64,000 nucleotides of DNA, from the NCBI RefSeq assembly GCF_000013865.1, contig NC_007948.1:4216001-4280000 (forward strand). Direction: 5' to 3'. Positions 58,389-64,000 of this stretch are shown here, piece after piece. The notes below the pieces were generated by a model. That model saw nothing but the letters and a program-made list of their open reading frames with translations, searched no databases and was not told the origin of the DNA. The DNA is from Polaromonas sp. JS666. Its GTDB lineage: Bacteria; Pseudomonadota; Gammaproteobacteria; Burkholderiales; Burkholderiaceae_C. Positions within the stretch are counted from its first letter, which is position 1. The number at the start of each line of letters is the position of its first letter. Made by a program: the position numbers and the translations under genes.

Positions 58389-58705
58389 CTAGAAACCGCA
58401 GTTGGACGTGCCCGAGTGGGCCGTCATGGGGTGGGCTGGCAAGGCGAGACGTAGCCCCCACGCTTGTCGCTTCGCGTACTGCGCTGCCCCCCGAGGGGGT
58501 TGTGCTTGCTCGGGGGCGGCCCTTCGCTGTGCACGACGCTGCGGGCTGATGCCCGCAAGGAGGAGCAACGCCGCCAGCGCGCGCCAGGGCGGCTCAATCG
58601 GGTGCGTAGCGCTGTCACCTAAAAGATGAGTGTTTGCGTGAGTGAATAAGCGTATGTTCATGCGGCCTTTCCAGCGGTCAATGAGTGGTCAACTGCGGTT
58701 TCTAG
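58389..58705. repeat. Inverted-repeat-bounded intergenic block with dispersed repeat copy 3
   Basis: Perfect 16-bp ends CTAGAAACCGCAGTTG (58389-58404) and their complement (58690-58705) enclose about 285 bp. Inside is a copy of the dispersed repeat from 58453 (AGCCCCCACGCTTGTCGCTT, CTGCCCCCCGAGGGGG, CTCGGGGGCGGCCC). It separates the two DUF1185 paralogues. The 363-bp gap 58374-58736 contains no gene. Confidence 0.82.
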
Positions 58706-58736
58706 GTTGAATGTTGTCGTTGGGTGCGATGCCGCG

Positions 58737-59378
58737 TCAGCGCAAACCGTCCCACTTGCTGATGGCGCTGGCAGCCAGCCCGCCCACCCGCGCGTGGATG
58801 CGGGGGCCTGTGCTCATCGCAAGAATGAAGACGATTTCGTCCGGCAGGGGTGCGCCCGGAACACGCACTTCGATGGCATCGAAATGACTGCGCACGTAAC
58901 TGGCGTTGACATGCGTCAGCGGCACATCCAGCGCAGCGCCTGGTCCGCCCACTTTTTTGGTTGACGGCACGATAGACAACGCATTGCCGGGCTGCCCGGT
59001 TTTTTCTTCGGCCTGTCCCTTGGCATAGGCATTTCGGTCACCTTTCCAGCCCAGCAGCTCACGCATCGCGTAACCCCCCGGCACATGCCAGAGCGCACCG
59101 TGCTCAAGCTCTCCCGCCGCGCCCACAATGGCACCCTTTCCGTAGCCCTCGATGCGGTCCGCCGGCACATCCATCGCCGCGCGCAGGCGCTGGGCCATCT
59201 CGAGACCGACGGGCTGAAGCTCATCCATCATCGGCAAGATGTCAGGCTCATAGCGCCCGGCGAACGGATTGGTCAGCACGGCGGCAATCGCCCCGCGCAG
59301 CAGTGGCGTTCGCGCCACCGGACCAAATTCGTGCTGAATTTGCTCCACGTGCGTAAAGATGCGTCGTATGTCAATCAT
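58737..59378 (-). CDS. Amino acid synthesis family protein (DUF1185), paralogue 2
   Basis: 213 residues from the ATG at 59378. Same family as 57789: IRRIFTHVEQIQHEFG, AVLTNPFAGRYEPDILPMMD, IEGYGKGAIVGAAGELEHGA, SIVPSTKKVGGPGAALDVPL and YVRSHFDAIEVRVPG. It has an extra segment (RELLGWKGDRNAYAKGQAEE) absent from paralogue 1. The two may form a heteromer, as such pairs are adjacent in Bordetella as well. It follows the UPF0280 gene by 22 bp. Confidence 0.9.
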   Translation of the reverse strand: MIDIRRIFTHVEQIQHEFGPVARTPLLRGAIAAVLTNPFAGRYEPDILPMMDELQPVGLEMAQRLRAAMDVPADRIEGYGKGAIVGAAGELEHGALWHVPGGYAMRELLGWKGDRNAYAKGQAEEKTGQPGNALSIVPSTKKVGGPGAALDVPLTHVNASYVRSHFDAIEVRVPGAPLPDEIVFILAMSTGPRIHARVGGLAASAISKWDGLR

Positions 59379-59400
59379 CGCTTTGAGTCCATCTGTTTCA

Positions 59401-60309
59401 TTAAGCAAATACCGAACCAACCTGCATGTCGGTTCGCCGGTTTTCCAACAATCCCAGGGCCGTATTGCCTGTGGTCGTTATCTGATCCTGGCAAACCAGC
59501 GCGGCGGACCAGATCAGCCCTGCGGCGCGCAACTCCTGCGCCCGCCTCAGGCCCGCGCGCAAGGCCTGCTCCACCAATGTCGGCTCGAGCGGCGGAACAT
59601 CCACCGTGACGGGTATGGAGCCCAGGTCGGTGTCGTCCTTCAGTTCGCAGGCGGGTCGACGCACAATACGCGCGTCAGCCACATCGACGGCATTGGCAAT
59701 GACGGTTGCAGCGGCATCGGCCTCGGAGGCCGTGCGCGCCAGAACCGTGACGCTGTCGGCGATTCCCAGTGAAAAACTCCGGCCGCGCCAACCGCTGGTG
59801 GCGACCCCGCGGACCGGCAGCACGCTGGCGACCTCAAATTGACCGTCCGTACGGATGCCGTCCCGAATTTCGTCCAGATCCAGGCGGGCGAGATTGGCAT
59901 AGAGACCGATTCGCACCGACTGCGATGGCGCAAGGTGCAAGGCGATGTCGCCTCCGTTGTTGATCCATGCCCGCGTCACGCCGCTTTTTGAGTAACACGC
60001 AACGAGCTCTTGCGCGACCGCGCCGGCAACCGCCGCCATCGGGGTGATGAAACGGCTTTGGTACGGCTGGCATGCATGCCACATGCGCCGGGCGATGGGG
60101 CCCCGCAGCGGGCAAGCGCCGCGCACCGGGCGCCGCAGAACAGCCAGCTCCTGCACCAATTCATCGAGGATGCCGGTGAAGCGTTTCCACGCATCGGCAT
60201 GGGCCATTTCCAATGATGCCGGGCTGCCGCTGGCGCCAATGATGATGTCCATCGGGCCATGCTGGAAATGCCAGCGGCCATCGGCCAGTTGCGTGCGTTG
60301 GGCATCCAT
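59401..60309 (-). CDS. UPF0280-family protein (ApbE-like fold)
   Basis: 302 residues, no signal peptide. RFITPMAAVAGAVAQELVAC and TRAWINNGGDIALHLAPSQS are the family marks, with the Thr-Pro-Met-Ala and Asn-Asn-Gly-Gly-Asp elements that resemble the FAD/FMN-transferase ApbE. DSVTVLARTASEADAAATVI is shared with ApbE as well. It may handle a flavin, possibly flavinylating the reductase next door; that is inference. It starts 12 bp after the reductase gene. Confidence 0.87.
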   Translation of the reverse strand: MDAQRTQLADGRWHFQHGPMDIIIGASGSPASLEMAHADAWKRFTGILDELVQELAVLRRPVRGACPLRGPIARRMWHACQPYQSRFITPMAAVAGAVAQELVACYSKSGVTRAWINNGGDIALHLAPSQSVRIGLYANLARLDLDEIRDGIRTDGQFEVASVLPVRGVATSGWRGRSFSLGIADSVTVLARTASEADAAATVIANAVDVADARIVRRPACELKDDTDLGSIPVTVDVPPLEPTLVEQALRAGLRRAQELRAAGLIWSAALVCQDQITTTGNTALGLLENRRTDMQVGSVFA

Positions 60310-60321
60310 GGCTGTTGCGTT

Positions 60322-61965
60322 TCAGCCGAGCAAGGGGGGTCGCGCCAGCGGCCACGGATTGGCCGGGGACAATTGCACCCACTCTCGCGCCGAGGGCGCA
60401 CCTTCGTTGTGCCAGGCACCCCGGCGCAGTGCATCTTCCAGCGTGCGCACATAGTCCATGTGGCCACCCAGCACCCGGTAGTCGTCAAGCTTCATGCTGA
60501 ATTCAATGGGCGCAACGATGGCGGGCGTGGGTACGGTTCCGAAGCTGTTGTCCGGCATGCGCATGACGTCGGCCATCACGGTGATGCCACCACCAGGCCA
60601 GACGTAGGCAGGGGCACCGCCGCAGGTGACATTCACCAGCGCGTTCTTGATGGCACGGGTCAAAAGAACCGGGTTTTCCGTGACGCCGGCGCGCAGGCTG
60701 CCGCCGGCGCCACCAAGGAAAAGCACGGTGGACAGGGATGGCTCGCAGTTCTCACCGATACGCTCAACGATGCGGCGCACTTCGGCCGGCATTTCCTGCT
60801 CCACGGGATTGAGCGCTTCATCGAGAACGTACCAGCTCGCATGCTCGCCGGTGGTGGAGGTCATCAACAGGCGCAAGCCCGGCCACGCCACTTCGGCGTC
60901 CCAGCTTTCGATGATTGACAACGGATCGGCGATGTCGGTGCCGCCCCAGCCCGTGCCGGGATTGGCGACCTGGAAATAGCGTCCTGGCGTGGATTTTCGG
61001 CCCCGCATCCTGATCCCCGAGGCACGCATGTCCAGGCAACGGCCCGCCTGGTGCTCGGTCAGCACACCCGTGATGTGATCGTCGACCACCACCACCTCGT
61101 CCAGCTTGCCGAACAGCTGCTTCGCGAAAATTCCGATGGTGGCCGACCCGCAGCCCACCCGCATGCGCTTTTCCTCCACCCCGTTCACGACAGGCGCGCG
61201 GCCCGCCTGTATCAATATCTGGGAGCCGCCGTCAATCGTGAACTCAACCGCCTGCTTGTTGCCAAGCGCCTTCATCATCTCGACTGTCACCCGACCCTCT
61301 TTTTTGCTGCCGCCGGTCAGGTGATGCACACCACCCAGCGACAGCATCTGGGAGCCGTACTCCGCCGTCGTCACGTGGCCGACAACCTCGCCCTTGACGC
61401 GCACATTGGCCTGCTCCGCACCGAGGAAGCGGTCGGTGTCTATCTTCACCTTGAAACTGCAGTAGCTGAAAATTCCTTCCGTGACGACGGTGACCAGGTC
61501 GACCCCCGCCGCCCTGGAAGACACGATGAAAGGGGCTGGCTTGTAATCGGGGTAGGTCGTCGATGAGCCGACGCCGGTGATAAAAACCTCGTCGGCCAGC
61601 AGGAGGTCTCCGCTCCACTCCGGCGCCGCTGCAGCAGCCGGCACACCTTCTGGCGGCGGGGCTTGCCCGGCCGGATTACCGACGGCCACGCGCCCGGCAA
61701 AAGGAACAACATGAGCCTCTTTGTCGGCCAGGGTACGACGCAACAACAGCACGGGATCGACGCGGACCAGGGTGCCGCCGCGGTTCGCGTACCTGTCGCA
61801 TGCGCCGCTGCGGCCGTCCGAAATCTGGCAAAGCACAGGACAGGCATTGCACTCGATCTTTTCGCTGTTCATCCGCTCGTTGCGCGGCCTGGCCCTCTCC
61901 ATGACCTGGAGAGGGTCGGGCATATCCATGCCCGGCAGTCCGTCCGTCTTTGTGTGTTCGGTCAT
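60322..61965 (-). CDS. 6-hydroxynicotinate reductase-like iron-sulfur protein
   Basis: 547 residues, with AAGAAGG before the ATG. The N-terminal ferredoxin-like segment is IECNACPVLCQISDGRSGAC. The body contains AAPEWSGDLLLADEVFITGV, SYCSFKVKIDTDRFLG, MRVGCGSATIGIFAKQLFGK, GRYFQVANPGTGWGGTDIAD, and ends PTPAIVAPIEFSMKLDDYRV. I recognise it as the family annotated after Hnr of Eubacterium barkeri, which reduces 6-hydroxynicotinate to a tetrahydro product with ferredoxin. A ferredoxin and a ferredoxin reductase are transcribed divergently. The true substrate here is open. Confidence 0.82.
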   Translation of the reverse strand: MTEHTKTDGLPGMDMPDPLQVMERARPRNERMNSEKIECNACPVLCQISDGRSGACDRYANRGGTLVRVDPVLLLRRTLADKEAHVVPFAGRVAVGNPAGQAPPPEGVPAAAAAPEWSGDLLLADEVFITGVGSSTTYPDYKPAPFIVSSRAAGVDLVTVVTEGIFSYCSFKVKIDTDRFLGAEQANVRVKGEVVGHVTTAEYGSQMLSLGGVHHLTGGSKKEGRVTVEMMKALGNKQAVEFTIDGGSQILIQAGRAPVVNGVEEKRMRVGCGSATIGIFAKQLFGKLDEVVVVDDHITGVLTEHQAGRCLDMRASGIRMRGRKSTPGRYFQVANPGTGWGGTDIADPLSIIESWDAEVAWPGLRLLMTSTTGEHASWYVLDEALNPVEQEMPAEVRRIVERIGENCEPSLSTVLFLGGAGGSLRAGVTENPVLLTRAIKNALVNVTCGGAPAYVWPGGGITVMADVMRMPDNSFGTVPTPAIVAPIEFSMKLDDYRVLGGHMDYVRTLEDALRRGAWHNEGAPSAREWVQLSPANPWPLARPPLLG

Positions 61966-62033
61966 CGTTTTGCCTTCTTGCTACCAGCCCACGTATCCAG
62001 GACCTCGCTCCATATGTAGTGCACGCTTAACTC

Positions 62034-62168
62034 AAATGTTGTATTTGCTACATTTAAAATCAATGTAGCGCATACGGATTTCCGATGCAATGGTGTTTAC
62101 GCATCACTTTTGAATTTATTTTAAAAATGTTGTGCTCACTACATTTAAATGTTGCATTCACTACATTA
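62034..62168. promoter_or_regulatory. Three 22-bp operator-like palindromes in a divergent promoter
   Basis: AAATGTTG-N6-CTACATTT-type boxes at 62034-62055, 62125-62146 and 62147-62168 (the last ends ATTA). Boxes 2 and 3 are head-to-tail with no gap. Two further half-sites, ATGTAGTGCAC (62014) and AATGTAGCGCA (62062), share the right half. The region between the reductase start (61965) and the ferredoxin start (62234) is strikingly AT-rich. The TetR protein at 63583 is the likeliest ligand. Confidence 0.8.
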
Positions 62169-62233
62169 ACGTGGCACATTGTTGCCATTGGACGGCCGCC
62201 CGCCACCCTGGCCAACGCCATGAAGGAGCACCT

Positions 62234-62563
62234 ATGACCCATGTAGTAACTGATGCATGCATCAAATGCAAATACACCGATTGCGTGGATGTCTGTCCGG
62301 TGGACTGCTTCAGGGAAGGTCCCGACTTTCTGGTGATTGATCCGGACGAATGCATTGACTGCGCCGTCTGCATTCCGGAGTGTCCTGTCAATGCCATCTA
62401 TGCGGACACGGACACACCCGGACAGTTCCAACCCTTTTTAGAACTTAACGAACGCCTGGCCAAGCTGTGGCCCACCCTCTCCAGGCGCACCGCGCCCCTG
62501 CCGACGGCGGAGCAATGGAAAGACAAAACCGGTAAGCTGGCGAGCGTCAATCTCGATCGCTGA
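62234..62563 (+). CDS. fdxA: 7Fe-type (3Fe-4S/4Fe-4S) ferredoxin
   Basis: 109 residues from the ATG at 62234 with AAGGAG. Cluster ligands: [20 protein letters not shown] (first half) and [20 protein letters not shown] (second half), the FdxA pattern, then an approximately 50-residue C-terminal extension ([20 protein letters not shown]). It is a low-potential electron carrier in the cytoplasm, probably giving electrons to the 6-hydroxynicotinate-reductase-like enzyme. It is divergent from that gene and 34 bp before the ferredoxin reductase gene. Confidence 0.95.
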   Translation: MTHVVTDACIKCKYTDCVDVCPVDCFREGPDFLVIDPDECIDCAVCIPECPVNAIYADTDTPGQFQPFLELNERLAKLWPTLSRRTAPLPTAEQWKDKTGKLASVNLDR

Positions 62564-62597
62564 AAACTTCAACCCAACCACCCAGTAGTCCATCACC

Positions 62598-63371
62598 ATG
62601 AGCGCATTTAACGAAGAAACCGTCCTGTCCGTCCACCATTGGACCGACAAGCTGTTTACCTTCACCACCACCCGCGATAAATCCTTGCGCTTCAGCAACG
62701 GCCACTTCACGATGATAGGCCTGCGGGTCAACGACAAGCCGCTGCTGCGTGCTTACAGCATCGTGAGCCCGAACCACGAGGAGCATCTTGAGTTTCTCAG
62801 CATCAAGGTGGCCGAAGGCCCCTTGACATCGCGGCTTCAGCATATCAAGGTCGGCGACGCTATCATCGTGGGCCGCAAACCTACCGGCACGCTGGTCATT
62901 GACTATCTGCTTCCGGGCAAGCGGCTGTATCTGCTCTCAACCGGAACCGGCCTGGCCCCCTTCATGAGCATCATCCGCGACCCGGCGACCTACGAACAGT
63001 TCGAGCAGATTGTTCTTGTGCATGGCGTGCGCCAGGCCGACGAGCTGGCGTACCACGACCTGGTCGTTGAGCACTTGCCGCAGCACGAATTTCTCGGGGA
63101 TCTGGTGTCCCAGCAGCTTCTTTACTACCCCACCGTGACGCGGGAAGCCTACCGGAACATGGGCCGTGTCACCGACTTGATAGAAAGCGGCAAGATGCTT
63201 GCCGACCTGAAACTGCCGGCGCTGGATCCGGCGCATGACCGCGTCATGATTTGCGGCAGTCCGGGCATGCTCAGGGACCTGAAACACATGCTGGAGAAAA
63301 ACGGCTTCCACGAGGGCAACACCTCCAGGCCCGGCGACTTTGTCATTGAGCGCGCTTTTGCCGAGCAATGA
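62598..63371 (+). CDS. fpr: Ferredoxin-NADP+ reductase
   Basis: 257 residues. FAD-binding RAYSIVSP (about 51-58) and VAEGPLTSRLQHIKVGD; NADPH-binding STGTGLAPFMSIIRDP (about 114-129) and VMICGSPGMLRDLKHMLEKN; C-terminal aromatic-free end FVIERAFAEQ as in the subclass I bacterial FPRs. It passes electrons from NADPH to ferredoxin in the same operon, completing a reducing chain for the dearomatising reductase. Confidence 0.95.
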   Translation: MSAFNEETVLSVHHWTDKLFTFTTTRDKSLRFSNGHFTMIGLRVNDKPLLRAYSIVSPNHEEHLEFLSIKVAEGPLTSRLQHIKVGDAIIVGRKPTGTLVIDYLLPGKRLYLLSTGTGLAPFMSIIRDPATYEQFEQIVLVHGVRQADELAYHDLVVEHLPQHEFLGDLVSQQLLYYPTVTREAYRNMGRVTDLIESGKMLADLKLPALDPAHDRVMICGSPGMLRDLKHMLEKNGFHEGNTSRPGDFVIERAFAEQ

Positions 63372-63378
63372 AGAATAT

Positions 63379-63548
63379 AGCCCCCACGCTTCTCGCTTCG
63401 CGTAGTACGCGAGGCCTTGCAGGCCGCGGCTTGCGAGACGCTTCGCCTCTGTCGCCTGTCCAAACCTGCTCAAGCAGGTTTGGAGCCGCAGGCTCCAGCC
63501 CCTCGGGGGCTGTGCTTGCTTGGGGCGGCCCTGCGGAAAATTTTCTCC
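63379..63548. repeat. Dispersed intergenic repeat, copy 4 (long form)
   Basis: AGCCCCCACGCTTCTCGCTT, a central CTCAAGCAGGTTTGGAGCCG section with its own CAAACCTGCTCAAGCAGGTTTG dyad, CCCCTCGGGGGCTGTGCTTG, and a CTTGGGGCGGCCCTGCGGAAAATTTTC end shared with 26480-26497. It separates fpr from tetR. Confidence 0.85.
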
Positions 63549-63582
63549 TGACAAAAAGTAAATCGCTACCGGGAGTTCACGC

Positions 63583-64000
63583 ATGACAGTGAAGGCAGCC
63601 ATCACGGCCAAGACCGCCAAACCTCGTTCATCGGCCTCCCGGCGCGCGCCGGCCAAGCGGCCCGGCGTGCGCGAGCAGGCGGCGCAAACCACGCGCGACA
63701 ACATCCTGCGCGCGGCCACCAAGGTCTTCGCCCGTTACGGCTACGAGGGTGGCAGCGTGGAGAAAATCTCCCAATCGGCCAAATCGTTCGACCGGATGAT
63801 TTACTACTACTTCGGCAGCAAGGAAGGCTTGTTCATCGAGGTACTGGAAGACATGTACCGTCGGATGAACGATGCGGAGCTGGAGCTGACGCTGGACATC
63901 GAACAGCCGGTGGAGTCCCTCAAGGAGATCATTCGCTTCGTGGTTTCTTATTACAACAAGAATCCTGAATTCATCACGCTGCTCAATACGGAAAACCTGC
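63583..64000 (+). CDS. TetR/AcrR-family regulator, C-terminus beyond window
   Basis: 139 codons are visible from the ATG at 63583 (GGGAG upstream). The first 30 residues are Ala/Arg/Lys-rich (TAKTAKPRSSASRRAPAKRP). The helix-turn-helix follows: TRDNILRAATKVFARYGYEG, GSVEKISQSAKSFDRMIYYY, FGSKEGLFIEVLEDMYRRMN. This fits the TetR fold, with DRMIYYYFGSKE as recognition helix. It is probably the regulator of the ferredoxin/reductase locus and may bind the boxes at 62034-62168. The ligand domain is cut by the window. Confidence 0.9.
   Translation, partial: MTVKAAITAKTAKPRSSASRRAPAKRPGVREQAAQTTRDNILRAATKVFARYGYEGGSVEKISQSAKSFDRMIYYYFGSKEGLFIEVLEDMYRRMNDAELELTLDIEQPVESLKEIIRFVVSYYNKNPEFITLLNTENL

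Noticed and set aside
1-64000. CRISPR arrays, tRNA or rRNA genes, prophage genes
   Set aside because: No regularly spaced repeats, no cloverleaf-like segments and no phage structural or integrase genes were seen on reading both strands; the only mobile element is the IS at 24934.

Overview
The window reads as a high-GC betaproteobacterial chromosome, most likely Burkholderiales/Comamonadaceae (Polaromonas, Rhodoferax or Variovorax-like). This rests on gene content (Bug/TctC and Liv-type binding proteins, a fused IcmF mutase, a long acyl-CoA reductase, PHA-granule proteins), on the many 4-bp ATGA/GTGA gene overlaps, and on the dispersed palindromic repeats typical of that family. The genus is an inference. 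I saw no rRNA, tRNA or CRISPR array.

Layout. 1-5191 (minus): the end of a surface polysaccharide locus: rfbB-rfbD, a FitAB-like toxin-antitoxin insert with a four-helix-bundle gene remnant, rfbA-rfbC, and a glycosyltransferase running off the left edge. 5391-10193: carbon storage: a two-domain fatty acyl-CoA/aldehyde reductase, a phasin-like protein, a TetR regulator and a TPR-like protein. 10395-10940: a large palindromic element. 11013-15157 (minus): a UbiA-type prenyltransferase, a flippase-like membrane protein, a GT39 glycosyltransferase and a HAD phosphatase, which look like a polyprenyl-phosphate-sugar pathway. 15334-24730: an orphan Liv-type binding protein, a molybdopterin oxidoreductase, a lipoprotein aminopeptidase, a PHA-system protein, then LysR/CoA-transferase/HMG-CoA-lyase-like/VOC/Bug, an organic-acid catabolic cluster. 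24934-25870: an intact-looking IS5-family element with 3-bp target duplication. 26069-30013: acyl-CoA-binding protein, WS/DGAT acyltransferase, a HEAT-like exported protein and coaX.

30278-34781 is the most notable locus: a LuxR solo, a six-TM sensor kinase, a receiver protein and a CqsA/LqsA-type synthase. Together they form an alpha-hydroxyketone quorum-sensing system, with a near-ideal lux-box-like palindrome upstream of the synthase. 35054-44060 holds a rhodanese, PPK2, a TRAP transporter and icmF. The icmF coding sequence carries an in-frame copy of a dispersed intergenic repeat. 44318-47207 holds a small basic protein, an aldo/keto reductase, a cupin protein and a conserved unknown protein.

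47388-64000 is a catabolic locus: a NicAB-type hydroxylase, a Liv ABC transporter with a fused permease and two binding proteins, two paralogous 'amino acid synthesis' (DUF1185) proteins, a UPF0280-like protein, a 6-hydroxynicotinate-reductase-like protein, and, divergently, a ferredoxin, ferredoxin reductase and TetR regulator. Three matched 22-bp palindromes lie in the divergent promoter. The genes suggest uptake, hydroxylation and ferredoxin-driven dearomatisation of an N-heterocyclic acid; the substrate is unknown.

Beyond genes, the window holds a family of four long hairpins, each with a conserved roughly 46-nt core and unrelated but self-complementary arms, and each starting at a gene's stop codon. 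I do not recognise this family and consider it, with the quorum-sensing locus and the repeat inside icmF, the best candidate for something undescribed.
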